A stretch of 64,000 nt of DNA. It comes from Arthrobacter sp. MYb227 (GTDB lineage: Bacteria > Actinomycetota > Actinomycetes > Actinomycetales > Micrococcaceae). How positions within the stretch are numbered: position 1 is the stretch's first letter; each line of letters opens with the position of its first letter. Shown here in pieces: positions 1 to 8,823 of the stretch. A model generated the notes under the pieces. It was not told the origin of the DNA. It did not search any database and was given only the letters and a program-made list of their open reading frames with translations. The stretch lies in contig NZ_PCPT01000004.1 in the NCBI RefSeq assembly GCF_002975435.1, positions 186,001 to 250,000 of the forward strand, read 5' to 3'. The position numbers were made by a program, and so were the translations under genes.

Positions 1-128
1 GAACTCGATGAAGCTGTCTGTTCAGCCGGTGAGCTGGATTTTGCGGCCTCATCGCCGCCACCGCCCGAGCAGCCGGCCAGGGCGAAGGCCGCCGCAAGTG
101 TCAATGGCAACAGGGTGCGTTTCTTCAT
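1..128 (-). CDS. N-terminal part of a lipoprotein (cut by window edge)
   Basis: Only the first 42 codons are in the window. The product begins MKKRTLLPLTLAAAFALAGC, a short lipoprotein signal peptide with a clear lipobox (LAGC), then a Gly/Ser/Ala-rich linker. The protein should be lipid-anchored on the outer face of the membrane. A good ribosome binding site (GGAGG, 138-142) lies about 10 bases before the ATG. It is downstream of, and in the same direction as, the next lipoprotein gene (71-base gap). The functional domain lies outside the window, so no role can be given; a solute-binding protein is one possibility. Confidence 0.7.
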   Translation of the reverse strand, partial: MKKRTLLPLTLAAAFALAGCSGGGGDEAAKSSSPAEQTASSS

Positions 129-199
129 CGTGTTGTTCCTCCAGTTTGTTGGTGCGTGATTCAATGTGTCGGCCGGATATCGCTATCCGGCACTGTGGC

Positions 200-1042
200 T
201 TATTTGCTCGGTGTCGCCTGAGCTTCGCGTTCGCGTAGCAGCTCGAGTACCGCATTAACATCTGCTGTTGCCGCCCGGACGGCCGCGCTTGGGTCTTGGG
301 CCGCCCAACGGGTCGCGGTGATCATGATGTGCCCGTCGATGGCACGTATGGCTACCTGCTGACTTTCTTTGCCATCGTTCTGCGTTGTCGTCAGCGTTCC
401 GGTGGCATACGGTGCCAAGGTCTTCACGTTCAACGTATCCATGGTGGCCTTGATGCTCTGCCCATCGGAGGTAATTGAGTATTTGGCACAGGACTTATCC
501 AAGTGCTGTTGGGCGGCAACGTCTGCAACTAGCTCATTGAGATCCGGGTATGAGGCAATCGTGAGATCTCCACCGGTTTTTTCTTCAAGGCTCACGGCAC
601 TCATGACGGATGCTGCTAGTTGGTCTTTGAGGTTTCCCCCACCATAAAGACCGCATTCACTTGGTACTACCTTGATTCCTGCCAACCATTTTTCTGCCGC
701 CGGAATCTGCGCACGCAAGGTAGCATCGTTGGTGATTTTGCTGCCAGTCTGGGTCTTGGCCCATAAGGCCATAGACTCGGCGAGCTGAGGTTCCGGGATA
801 TAGGCAAGTTCACCGGATACCGAGGGAGTTGGAATCGGGGCCACACTGCTTGTAGCTGCTTGCGAGGATTCCGCACTTGGGGTTCCGGGAGCCTGGCTCT
901 GTGCCGTGCAACCAACCAACGCCACGGCAACACCAAGACTCGTGACCGCGGTGAGCAGCCAACGAGTCTTCTTGAAGGTGTGTGGCGTTCTCGGATTCAC
1001 GTCTATCTTTGTCCGTTCGGCGGCTCCCACCATATTTCTCAA
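200..1042 (-). CDS. hypothetical lipoprotein
   Basis: The 280-residue product has basic residues (KKTR) followed by a hydrophobic stretch ending in the lipobox LVGC, with the lipidated Cys at about residue 45, then a Ser/Ala/Pro-rich linker. The first 20 or so residues before the signal core are longer than usual, so the true start could lie further in, but no better ATG follows. The rest is a mixed alpha/beta domain of about 210 residues that I do not recognise; it has two Cys (in SECGLYGGG and KSCAKY) that could form a disulfide. It is exported and anchored by inference. It precedes the truncated lipoprotein at the left edge and the two may be co-transcribed. Confidence 0.65.
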   Translation of the reverse strand: MRNMVGAAERTKIDVNPRTPHTFKKTRWLLTAVTSLGVAVALVGCTAQSQAPGTPSAESSQAATSSVAPIPTPSVSGELAYIPEPQLAESMALWAKTQTGSKITNDATLRAQIPAAEKWLAGIKVVPSECGLYGGGNLKDQLAASVMSAVSLEEKTGGDLTIASYPDLNELVADVAAQQHLDKSCAKYSITSDGQSIKATMDTLNVKTLAPYATGTLTTTQNDGKESQQVAIRAIDGHIMITATRWAAQDPSAAVRAATADVNAVLELLREREAQATPSK

Positions 1043-1125
1043 TGGTCGGAGTTGGTTCAGGGTGGATCTGGTGCAAAAATTCGTGGACTTCTGCGGCTGT
1101 TGCTTGGTGGTGTGTGGAATTGCCT

Positions 1126-2034
1126 TTAGAACAGGATAGTTGCGAACTCGCCAACTTGTTCGAACCCCACGCGCCGGTATGTCGCAATTGCGGCCGAGTT
1201 GTAATCATTGACGTACAGGCTTGTCACCGGGGCGAGGCGAAGTGCATACTGCGCAGCTGCCGCCATGAGACCTGCCGCGTGCCCACCCCCACGGTATGCG
1301 GGGTTCATCCACACACCCTGGATCTGGGTTGCCCGACTGGTCACGGTGCCAAGTTCCGCTTTAAAGCGGATCTCACCTTGTTCATCGGTCTGGATCATCG
1401 AATGTTCGGAAAGGATCAACGAACGAATCCGCGCCCGATAATACGATCCCCCATGAATCAGCGGCGAATACCCGAGTTCTTCTTCAAACATTGCCGCGCA
1501 GGCAGGTAATACCTTCTCATATTCGTAATCGCGGCTTGCTCGTAACCCCGGGGTTGGTTCGATGGCCGGAGGCACCGAAAGCGTCATGAAGGGTTGGACC
1601 GGACGTACGCTAAATGCCTTGCGAGGCCCTGTTGAAAGTACCTTCCACATGCCCATGACCGCATCGGCCGGGCCAAAGCTCGAGGCAAAGTTTCGGTTCA
1701 GGTTCAACAAGACCCGCCCGTATTCTTCGGTTTCCGCAAGGCTCATGTTGATGGGCACCACGTTGGCCCCCACCCAGCAGGCGGAGATCAATTGTCCATG
1801 ATCAAAGTGACCGAGGATCAGGGATCCGCCCTGACCGGGTCCCGCGGAGCCGGTCAGGGTGAGTTGAGCATCCATGAAGATGTTGCAGACCGGATCGATC
1901 GCAACAAGGGCGCGAAGAGCTACGGTATCGGTGTCATCAAGGACACGAATACCTTCGGAAAGATGCTCTCCCGCCCGCGGGTTACCTTTAGCTGACGGTA
2001 ACCACGGGGCCACCTTGGACAGGATTTTCGCCAT
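1126..2034 (-). CDS. GNAT-family N-acetyltransferase, DUF4081 type
   Basis: A 302-residue protein with a C-terminal GNAT fold: the acetyl-CoA loop is seen in [17 protein letters not shown] (about residues 240-257), followed by the [19 protein letters not shown] motif typical of the last strands. The N-terminal half matches the DUF4081 domain that accompanies this GNAT in actinobacteria, where the gene regularly follows ispG (Rv2867c in Mycobacterium tuberculosis is the counterpart). The substrate is unknown. The ATG at 2034 has GGGAG a few bases upstream and lies 47 bases inside the 3' end of ispG, so translation is probably coupled. Confidence 0.85.
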   Translation of the reverse strand: MAKILSKVAPWLPSAKGNPRAGEHLSEGIRVLDDTDTVALRALVAIDPVCNIFMDAQLTLTGSAGPGQGGSLILGHFDHGQLISACWVGANVVPINMSLAETEEYGRVLLNLNRNFASSFGPADAVMGMWKVLSTGPRKAFSVRPVQPFMTLSVPPAIEPTPGLRASRDYEYEKVLPACAAMFEEELGYSPLIHGGSYYRARIRSLILSEHSMIQTDEQGEIRFKAELGTVTSRATQIQGVWMNPAYRGGGHAAGLMAAAAQYALRLAPVTSLYVNDYNSAAIATYRRVGFEQVGEFATILF

Positions 2035-3160
2035 CCGGGTCTCCCATTTCTTCGGCGATACGCATCGCTTCTTCGATCAGTGTCTCAACAATCTGATCTT
2101 CGGGCACAGTCTTGATGACCTTGCCCTTAACAAAGATCTGTCCCTTGCCATTGCCCGAGGCAACACCAAGGTCAGCCTCACGTGCTTCACCCGGTCCGTT
2201 GACTACACAACCCATGACGGCGACGCGCAGCGGAACTTCCAGACCTTCAAGACCGGCGGTCACCTGATCTGCAAGGGTGTAAACATCAACCTGGGCACGG
2301 CCACAGGACGGGCAGGAAACAATTTCCAGCTTGCGTGGACGCAGGTTCAGCGACTGCAGGATCTGCGCGCCAACTTTGACTTCCTCAACCGGTGGAGCGG
2401 AAAGTGAAACACGGATGGTGTCACCAATACCGCGTGAAAGCAGCGAGCCAAATGCCGTTGCCGACTTAATGGTGCCCTGGAATGCCGGACCTGCCTCGGT
2501 AACACCAAGGTGCAGTGGCCAGTCGCCACGTTCTGCCAAAAGCTCGTAGGCACGCACCATGATCACCGGGTCATTGTGCTTGACCGAGATCTTGAAGTCG
2601 TGGAAATCGTGTTCCTCAAAGAGGGAGGCTTCCCACACCGCGGATTCCACAAGTGCTTCGGGAGTTGCCTTACCGTACTTTTCCATCAGGCGCGGATCCA
2701 GGGATCCGGCGTTGACGCCAATACGGATCGAGGTGCCCGCGGCCTTGGCGGCTGCGGCGATCTCCTTGACCTGGTCATCGAACTTGCGGATGTTCCCGGG
2801 GTTCACACGAACCGCGGCACAACCGGCATCGATGGCAGCGAAGACGTACTTCGGCTGGAAGTGAATATCGGCGATGACAGGAATCTGTGACTTCTTGGCG
2901 ATGATTGGCAGGGCCAACGCATCATCCGCCGAGGGGCATGCAACACGGACGATGTCACAGCCGGTGGCGGTGAGTTCTGCAATCTGCTGCAGCGTCGCGT
3001 TGATGTCCGTGGTGGGAGTCGTGGTCATCGACTGAATAGAAATGGGGCTGTCAGAACCTACGCCGACGGAGCCCACCTTGATTTGGCGGGTCTTGCGTCG
3101 TGGGGCTAGAACCGGTGGCGGTGCCGATGGCATGCCGAGGCTGACCGGAATCGAGGTCAA
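1988..3160 (-). CDS. ispG: 4-hydroxy-3-methylbut-2-en-1-yl diphosphate synthase (flavodoxin)
   Basis: IspG (GcpE) turns 2-C-methylerythritol 2,4-cyclodiphosphate into HMBPP in the non-mevalonate isoprenoid pathway. The 390-residue product has the TIM-barrel part ([10 protein letters not shown], about 41-50; [14 protein letters not shown], about 97-110) and the C-terminal [4Fe-4S] ligands Cys283 and Cys286 (SCPSCGRAQ) and Cys318 ([11 protein letters not shown]), with the Fe-binding Glu325. Length and domains match the short bacterial form. The start is a TTG with GGAGG six bases upstream; an ATG ten codons in is the alternative. The GNAT gene overlaps its 3' end. The pathway partner dxr is in the same window but about 8 kb away. 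Confidence 0.97.
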   Translation of the reverse strand: MTSIPVSLGMPSAPPPVLAPRRKTRQIKVGSVGVGSDSPISIQSMTTTPTTDINATLQQIAELTATGCDIVRVACPSADDALALPIIAKKSQIPVIADIHFQPKYVFAAIDAGCAAVRVNPGNIRKFDDQVKEIAAAAKAAGTSIRIGVNAGSLDPRLMEKYGKATPEALVESAVWEASLFEEHDFHDFKISVKHNDPVIMVRAYELLAERGDWPLHLGVTEAGPAFQGTIKSATAFGSLLSRGIGDTIRVSLSAPPVEEVKVGAQILQSLNLRPRKLEIVSCPSCGRAQVDVYTLADQVTAGLEGLEVPLRVAVMGCVVNGPGEAREADLGVASGNGKGQIFVKGKVIKTVPEDQIVETLIEEAMRIAEEMGDPDGENPVQGGPVVTVS

Positions 3161-3300
3161 GATTTCCTCCGTGGTGTTGAGTGTGGAACTTTCTCCATTA
3201 TCCCCCTAAGAAACCCCGGTGAGGGCATCTGATCGCGAAGGGCGGAGCCCAGCACTGCCGCTATGCCTTGTGCCAGCGCATTTAGCGGGGGAACGATGGA

Positions 3301-3600
3301 TTATGCGTGGTGAGCGAGCTCACCGGTCACCGGGCTCCATTCGGTGATGCGTAGCACCGCAATGGTGCCGTTGATGGCAAATGGATCATTGGCCAAGGTC
3401 TCTGCCAACGCAGCTTGCGTCGGGGAAGCGATCAAAAGCAAGGCACCGGAACCATCAACATAGGGGCCCGAAGCAACCAATGAAATACCACCATTGCTGC
3501 CGTCTAAGGAGCCTAGGAATTCACGGTGCTTGGGACGGTGTTCGTCACGGGTAGCGTCGGAGCCTGCTGCGTATACGTATTCAACTGCGAAAACACTCAT
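3301..3600 (-). CDS. YCII-related (YciI-like) protein
   Basis: The 99-residue product starts MSVFAVEYVYAAG and has the small ferredoxin-like YCII layout: a first strand (FAVEYVY), a central RDEHRPKHREFLGSL segment supplying the conserved His/Asp region, and SGPYVDGSGALLLIASP followed by DPFAINGTIAVLRITEWSPV. Small YCII proteins are dimeric; a few are catalytic, most have unknown substrates. The frame stays open upstream, but the ATG at 3600 begins the conserved domain. No Shine-Dalgarno sequence is visible, so the message may be leaderless. It is the first gene of the accessory block downstream of rip1. Confidence 0.8.
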   Translation of the reverse strand: MSVFAVEYVYAAGSDATRDEHRPKHREFLGSLDGSNGGISLVASGPYVDGSGALLLIASPTQAALAETLANDPFAINGTIAVLRITEWSPVTGELAHHA

Positions 3601-3763
3601 GGTCAACAGCCTAAACCGTGGATCTGTGAAACACATGATTCTGGTTCTTGGCATGACTTCGCACTTCAATATTTTCAATGCGCAAAGTGCACCCCTCCGA
3701 GGTATTGCTGCCACCCCCATCGTTTACCTATATTTAGGTCTTTTGCGAGAAATCCAGGCAACC

Positions 3764-3780
3764 ATTAACTCAGAGTTAAT
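3764..3780. repeat. perfect palindrome, possible operator
   Basis: ATTAACTC-A-GAGTTAAT is an exact 8-base inverted repeat around one central base. It lies in the roughly 500-base gap between the divergent YCII and HNH genes (3601-4108), 164 bases upstream of the YCII start. Its AT-rich symmetric form fits a dimeric repressor site; no cognate regulator can be named. Confidence 0.5.
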
Positions 3781-3847
3781 AGTTCCCCCCCGGGCTACTT
3801 CGTGTACCTGCGTTCCCGCTGTTCCATTCACGAGTCTTTACGACACA

Positions 3848-3883
3848 TTTTGGCCAAAAAAGAAGGCAAGTGACCACTTGCCT
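3848..3883. repeat. two adjacent palindromes in an intergenic region
   Basis: TTTTGGCCAAAA (3848-3859) is a perfect 12-base palindrome. Five bases further, AGGCAAGTG-AC-CACTTGCCT (3864-3883) has exact 9-base arms around two bases. The second could be an operator or a tight hairpin. The rest of the 3601-4108 gap shows no credible ORF. Confidence 0.45.
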
Positions 3884-4049
3884 GCCAATAAACAGCAGGG
3901 AACCACACACGGCTCGGCCCTCGGGTCCACTGACCATTTGTCTTCACACTAGGACCATATTTCCTCTAACATCTACAGCAAGCAACGCTCCCGACGTCGC
4001 AGTCCTTTCCCACACCGACCCCCCACCTCCGCAACGCAACGCAAAATAG

Positions 4050-4058
4050 TTATCCACA
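4050..4058 (+). promoter_or_regulatory. single DnaA-box-like sequence
   Basis: TTATCCACA matches the DnaA box consensus exactly and lies about 50 bases before the ATG of the DUF222-HNH gene. There is only one box and no AT-rich unwinding region or dnaA/dnaN, so it is not an origin. It could be a regulatory DnaA site or a chance match. Confidence 0.35.
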
Positions 4059-4108
4059 ATTTTTGTTTCCCACGTTTGCAACCTCAAATTTCGGCCACAC
4101 TTAGTTCC

Positions 4109-5938
4109 ATGTTTGCAACAGCCCTCATCGACACCCTCACGGGTCACCGTGAGCATCCGGAGCACCAAGTGTCTCCGGACGATGAGCTGCGCGCCTACGC
4201 AATGCTGATCGCTGCCCTTGAAGAACTTTCCCCACGTATCACCAGCAACACCATTTCGCGCACCCGTACCTGTGCCGCGGCGCAATTGGTCGAACGTGCC
4301 CACCGCATTACCGAGGCCGCACAACTCACTGCCACCGAAACCCTGCAACGCACCAACGCGCACCAATTGAAGTCAGACACTTTCACCGGTATCAAAGAGG
4401 CCCTCAGTAATCTGAATGATTACGCGGAAGGTGTCACAGAACTGCCCGAAGAGCCCATCCGGATGCTCACTGGCCGCCCTACTTTCAAAGACACCGCCGA
4501 GTTGCTGCAACACATCCTGCGTATTGGTTATTACGACGCCCGCGACAGGGTTCAAGCAGCGGCCCGACTTCTGCCACACCTAGATCACACGGGCACCGAA
4601 CGAGCACCGCGATTCCCGCATTTGGGCAAGGAACTGAGCACCGGAAACACCTCCCCCACCCAACTCGCCAGAGCCGCCAAAAAGCTCGAAGTCATGCAAC
4701 CTGATATCAAGCAATATCCCAATGCCGAGGCGCTCTCCGATGCGTTAGAGTCCCAAATCGCCGAATCGGTACGCGAGCAAGACCCACGCACCACCAACAA
4801 GCTTTTCAACGCCATCGAAATCACTCTCGAAAAAGGCACCGCCGAACCTAGCGAAGAAACCTTACGTACCAAAACAGGACTTTTCTACCACGGCACCAAA
4901 AAGGGAATCGCAGAATTCCTGCTCAAGGTTCGCGCCGCCGATGCCGAGCTCATCCATTCTCTCTGTGCCCAAACGGATAACCCACGCACCAAGGCCGGGG
5001 ATCGTGAAGCCTTGGCCAACCAGGCCAATAGGAGCGTAGACGACGCTTCAACGACCGATGTTCCCAACCAGGAGGTAACCGCTGAGGATAGTGATACCTC
5101 CGCGGTATCCGGTTCAGCTATCCTCACCGAAAATCAGCTACCCCACAAGGTAGCAAGCGAGTCCTCCAATACCGCGAGGGCTTCTTCCACCAGCACCAGC
5201 CAAAGCTTCCCCGATTTCCTCATCAATCCGGAAACCGGGCAACCGTTCACTAACCCAGCCGATGTTCAACGGCTCACCATGGAACCGGCGGATACCGAGG
5301 CTCAAGTCCTGGCCGCCATGAACAACACCAACTATGGAACCGACGGACTCACCCCACCCCAAAGACACCTCCAAGGACTCATCAACCTACTTCGAACCAA
5401 TGGAAGAAGCACCGGAAGAAAAGTTAGCGGACTGCCCGCACCGGAAATGATCATCTATACAACTCTTGCCGAACTCGAAGGCAAGGCCATCGCCTCCGGC
5501 ATCGGTGTACACGGTCAACGCTTCACTCCTGCAGAACTACGCCAACAACTCTGCAATGCAGGTGTGATTCCGGTGGTGATGGACGGCAAAAGCCAAGTCC
5601 TGGATCTGGGCACCGAAGAACGATTCTTCCCCGAATACATGCGCAAAGTTATCCTCGGTATCTACGGTGGCTGCGCGTTCCCTGGCTGCACCGTGCCACC
5701 CGAACATTGCGAAATTCACCATGTGAAAGCCATGTCTCAAGGTGGCCGGACGGATATTAATTTAGCGCTCCCCGGGTGCGCGAACCATCACCACGGTTAT
5801 CACACGGGGTTGATCAAAATCGTGCGCGCGCCCGATGGTCTGTTCTCTTTGCGGCTACCCTCATTTATGGACCCGGAACAAAAGCTTCGACGCAACAACT
5901 ACTGGCGCACATTCCCCGAAGACCCCACCTTGTTCTAA
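4109..5938 (+). CDS. DUF222 / HNH endonuclease-domain protein (13E12 repeat family)
   Basis: About 609 residues from the ATG at 4109 (a TTG at 4076 would add 11; neither has a clear ribosome binding site). The N-terminal 450 residues have the helical, Ala/Glu/Arg-rich pattern of DUF222, interrupted by a low-complexity Ser/Thr/Glu linker (about residues 320-390). The C-terminus carries an HNH nuclease: CAFPGCTVPPEHCEIHH and ALPGCANHHHGYH give the zinc-binding Cys residues and the His-Asn-His core. This is the architecture of the actinobacterial 13E12 family, which is usually multicopy. Its role is unknown; a DNA-nicking or mobile-element-linked nuclease is inferred from the fold only. No terminal repeats flank it. 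Confidence 0.85.
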   Translation: MFATALIDTLTGHREHPEHQVSPDDELRAYAMLIAALEELSPRITSNTISRTRTCAAAQLVERAHRITEAAQLTATETLQRTNAHQLKSDTFTGIKEALSNLNDYAEGVTELPEEPIRMLTGRPTFKDTAELLQHILRIGYYDARDRVQAAARLLPHLDHTGTERAPRFPHLGKELSTGNTSPTQLARAAKKLEVMQPDIKQYPNAEALSDALESQIAESVREQDPRTTNKLFNAIEITLEKGTAEPSEETLRTKTGLFYHGTKKGIAEFLLKVRAADAELIHSLCAQTDNPRTKAGDREALANQANRSVDDASTTDVPNQEVTAEDSDTSAVSGSAILTENQLPHKVASESSNTARASSTSTSQSFPDFLINPETGQPFTNPADVQRLTMEPADTEAQVLAAMNNTNYGTDGLTPPQRHLQGLINLLRTNGRSTGRKVSGLPAPEMIIYTTLAELEGKAIASGIGVHGQRFTPAELRQQLCNAGVIPVVMDGKSQVLDLGTEERFFPEYMRKVILGIYGGCAFPGCTVPPEHCEIHHVKAMSQGGRTDINLALPGCANHHHGYHTGLIKIVRAPDGLFSLRLPSFMDPEQKLRRNNYWRTFPEDPTLF

Positions 5939-6111
5939 AAACCTGAGAGTAACTCCCGGTGTGCCGCACAGCTAGCCAAAATACAAGCCATCTCTATCGA
6001 GTTAGTTAGCATCTTTGTCTCTATGGCAGAGCTCAACTGACGTGTTGACAAGGACATTTGGGAGTTCAACAGCTGCGATATTCCCGGGACCATGCGTAGA
6101 AAGAGAATTCG

Positions 6112-6519
6112 GTGGGATACACCTCCTGTAGCACTACTGCACTCTTGGCAGGCAATCCCCGTGAGATTTGGGAAGCTTTTACGCATCCTGCCACCAGCAA
6201 CCTGTCTGCCGAGCACAAGGTCAGGTGGATCATCACTAACCATGCTGATCAGTCGATTCTCGAGTTTCGTGGCAAACAGACCGGCGTGCTGCAGCGGGTC
6301 CGGCCGACCATGGAACCTGCCGACCAAGGCTACCGGTTGACCGAAACGATCAGTTTTTCGCCAGCCAGCGGAGGAAAAATTGGTAGCAGCCGCTTTCTGT
6401 GGCTACTACTTAGCACCGGCATTTTCTCGAAGATGAGCGATGGCAAGGGCCAAACATTCGACCTGCTGCAGGACTATTTGAACAACGGTGCCGAAAAGAC
6501 AGCGCACGAGGGATCGTAA
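6112..6519 (+). CDS. SRPBCC / polyketide cyclase-like small protein
   Basis: A 135-residue product from a GTG start. TALLAGNPREIWEAFTHPATSN resembles the first strand and helix of SRPBCC (START-like) proteins, and the alternating strand pattern WIITNHADQSILEFRG / GYRLTETISFSPASGG fits the helix-grip beta sheet, followed by a C-terminal helix (QTFDLLQDYLNNG). These folds bind hydrophobic ligands; the ligand here is unknown. No strong ribosome binding site is seen, so the start is uncertain. It is alone between the HNH gene and the AraC regulator. Confidence 0.5.
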   Translation: MGYTSCSTTALLAGNPREIWEAFTHPATSNLSAEHKVRWIITNHADQSILEFRGKQTGVLQRVRPTMEPADQGYRLTETISFSPASGGKIGSSRFLWLLLSTGIFSKMSDGKGQTFDLLQDYLNNGAEKTAHEGS

Positions 6520-6703
6520 GAGTGGCTCGAAGCCATAAATGCTCTGCGCAGCTAGTTCCTGAGTCTCGATTCATAAGACCTTTTGCTCATGGCCCACGTT
6601 TAACCATCGAATCTGTCATTAACCTGCACGTTCACGATCGGTGGCCCTGCTTACTGATACTTTTGGAACCAACAGATTCAAGATCAATTTAAGGAACGAA
6701 TGC

Positions 6704-7495
6704 GTGAGTGAGTTCTGGCATAGCCCCGCGATACCGCACATTGAATCCCGGCGTTCTTGCAAGGAAAATACCTGCTACAAACAGCACACGCATGAGCGGT
6801 TTTCGATTGGCTTGATCGATGCGGGCAGCACGGTTTTCAGTGGTGCAGGTAGTGAATCTCTGGAACTTTCAGCCGGTGATGTCATCATCATTCCCGCTGG
6901 CCATGTACACGCCTGTAACCCCGAGTCGGGCACTTGGAAGTACCAAATGATCCATGCCGACGAGACCTGGATCGCAGATCTCTTGCCCGCCGACACCACC
7001 CTGTTCAGCGGTATCCACGTGTACACTTCAGCGCACATTCATTCACGTTTTAGCGCCGCCAATGAGCTACTGTTTTCCAATGCCAGTAGCGCGGATATTA
7101 CCGATGGATTCGGGCAAGCTTTCAAAGAGTGCGCCAAAACAAGACCTTCCCACGTCTTAACCGCCCACACCGAGGCCACGTTGCTCATTAGCTTGGCCCC
7201 GGTGCTTGAAAAATTACGCCTCGACGAGCAAAACCCGGTGCTCGAGGAACTCGCTGCAATTGCCGGGATGAGCAAATATCAATTGATTCGTTCGATGAAA
7301 CGTTCAACGGGATTACCCCCGCTTGCTTGGCGACACAATCAGCGCGTCATCACGGCTCGTGGCATGCTGCGCCTTGGTCATTCGCTCGCGGATACGGCCC
7401 ATGTCTTGGGGTTCGTGGATCAAAGCCACTTCCACCGCGTCTTTCGATCCCACGTTGCAGCATCCCCGGGTAGTTACCGCAGCGAGCCGCAATAA
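6704..7495 (+). CDS. AraC-family transcriptional regulator with cupin sensor
   Basis: A 263-residue protein. The N-terminal half is an AraC-type cupin (KQHTHERFSIGLIDAG, then ELSAGDVIIIPAGHVHACNP with the metal/ligand-site His residues). The C-terminal 100 residues carry two helix-turn-helix units; the second ends SHFHRVFRSHVAASPGSYR, the AraC signature. The GTG at 6704 was chosen because AAGGAA lies 7 bases upstream; an upstream GTG at 6641 has no such site. It lies 71 bases before a LysE-type exporter in the same direction, and an inverted repeat in between is a likely target. AraC plus LysE pairs commonly control export of amino acids or analogues. Confidence 0.88.
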   Translation: MSEFWHSPAIPHIESRRSCKENTCYKQHTHERFSIGLIDAGSTVFSGAGSESLELSAGDVIIIPAGHVHACNPESGTWKYQMIHADETWIADLLPADTTLFSGIHVYTSAHIHSRFSAANELLFSNASSADITDGFGQAFKECAKTRPSHVLTAHTEATLLISLAPVLEKLRLDEQNPVLEELAAIAGMSKYQLIRSMKRSTGLPPLAWRHNQRVITARGMLRLGHSLADTAHVLGFVDQSHFHRVFRSHVAASPGSYRSEPQ

Positions 7496-7528
7496 CGTAC
7501 AAGACTCAACCCATTGATTTCCCGCACC

Positions 7529-7550
7529 CTTGATGTATCAAGTCATCAAG
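7529..7550. promoter_or_regulatory. inverted repeat before lysE-type gene
   Basis: CTTGATG-tatcaagt-CATCAAG has exact 7-base arms around 8 bases and ends 16 bases before the exporter's ATG. Its position suits an operator for the adjacent AraC regulator, or a hairpin over the leader. Confidence 0.45.
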
Positions 7551-7566
7551 CATCGCGTAGGGATTC

Positions 7567-8184
7567 ATGGATCAGTTCATTGCCGTAGCAACAGCACATT
7601 TTTTAGCCTTGCTGGTCCCCGGAGTCGACTTCTTTCTCATCGCCCGCACGACGTTGGCCAACGGGTGGCGCACCGCCAGTGGCACCTGCCTGGGCATCGC
7701 AGCGGCCAATGGCATCTTTATCATTGCAGCATTCTCCGGAATCTCAATGATTTCTCACCCCGCGGTACTGCAGGTGATTCAGGGTGCCGGCGGATTGTTC
7801 TTGACCTACATTGGGCTGGTATTTCTGCGTGCCACCATCAGCCTCGAACTGACCAACACCACCCACGGCAGCGGCACCGGGTGGTGGAAGAACCTAGGAC
7901 TCGGATTTGCCTCGGGCTTTCTGAATCCCAAGAATGCCTTGTTCTATCTAAGTCTTGCCACGGCGCTTTCCGGTGCCGGGGCTCTGCCCCTCATGCTCTA
8001 CGGAAGCTGGATGTTTTTCGTGGTGTTGGGCTGGGATTTATTCATTGCCGTGCTGCTGGGATCGAACCGCTCGCTGAGCACACTTTCACGATTACTTCCG
8101 TTGATGACCAAAACCGCCGGAGCATTCCTGATCCTCTTAGGTGCGGGAATGTTCATAACGCTAGCCATGGATCTGGTGCGCTAA
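7567..8184 (+). CDS. LysE/RhtB-family amino-acid exporter
   Basis: A 205-residue membrane protein with about six hydrophobic segments. The N-terminus AHFLALLVPGVDFFLIARTT is the LysE/RhtB signature region, and the GFLNPKNALFYLSL segment is the second conserved block (the N-P-K motif of the fourth helix). Family members export amino acids such as homoserine, threonine, lysine or leucine using the proton gradient; the substrate here cannot be read. It follows the AraC regulator, which probably controls it. The ATG at 7567 begins directly with the first helix. Confidence 0.9.
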   Translation: MDQFIAVATAHFLALLVPGVDFFLIARTTLANGWRTASGTCLGIAAANGIFIIAAFSGISMISHPAVLQVIQGAGGLFLTYIGLVFLRATISLELTNTTHGSGTGWWKNLGLGFASGFLNPKNALFYLSLATALSGAGALPLMLYGSWMFFVVLGWDLFIAVLLGSNRSLSTLSRLLPLMTKTAGAFLILLGAGMFITLAMDLVR

Positions 8185-8333
8185 AAATCCGTCGGTGAAC
8201 TGCCAAACGGTAGATTGCGTTAAGAGCTAAGGGTAACGCTCCGCCTCGCAGAGGCCATTCCCGCAGCAGATTTTCGCACTCCACGGCAAGCAATACATTG
8301 AGTTTTCGCGAGCTAACCATCTTTCGTTCTCGC

Positions 8334-8783
8334 TTAGTTGGGCTCTACGGCATTGATCCGTTGAGCCAAATTATTCAGTCCCGCGAGAATCATTTGTCCA
8401 TAACCATCCTTGTTGAGGGTCTCGGCTGCGTTCAGTCCTTGACCCACATGATCCCTGGCTAGATCATTTTTGCCTTGGCGATGATACCCATCGGCAAGAT
8501 TTAGTTGCAGTGAAGGAAGCAGACCGCGAGCGGAGGCAATACCCAGCGGGGCGAGATCCGTATCCTCTAGGAAAGCATGTTCCTTCAAAGCAATCTCATC
8601 CCATGCTATTTCCTGCTCAAGATCGTTCTGGGTGTCGGCGAGGTAATGGGCAAGCACGCATCGATGCGTATGATTCGAGGGTTTTGTTGCATTCCAGCAG
8701 TCCAACAAGAGCCTGCCGCCGCGTTCTTTCTCGCCGCCAAGTGCTACTGCTATGGCTTCGGTAACGCTCGTCCAGTCATTCAT
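8334..8783 (-). CDS. small helical (TPR-like) hypothetical protein
   Basis: A 149-residue soluble protein rich in helices, with repeat-like stretches (LLLDCWNATKPSNHTHRC, LQLNLADGYHRQGKNDLARDHV, LNAAETLNKDGYGQM) that resemble tetratricopeptide units: small residues at TPR positions and a YHRQGKNDLA turn. No catalytic motif is seen. Such proteins mostly bind other proteins. The ATG has GGAGG 7-8 bases upstream. It is 40 bases downstream of an AraC-type regulator in the same direction, so the two are probably one transcription unit. Confidence 0.7.
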   Translation of the reverse strand: MNDWTSVTEAIAVALGGEKERGGRLLLDCWNATKPSNHTHRCVLAHYLADTQNDLEQEIAWDEIALKEHAFLEDTDLAPLGIASARGLLPSLQLNLADGYHRQGKNDLARDHVGQGLNAAETLNKDGYGQMILAGLNNLAQRINAVEPN

Positions 8784-8823
8784 CCGGTGTCCTCCACTAT
8801 TGATTTTGCTGACTTGTCACACG

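Noticed and set aside
4050-4058. Replication origin
   Set aside because: Only one DnaA box and no dnaA, dnaN or AT-rich element.
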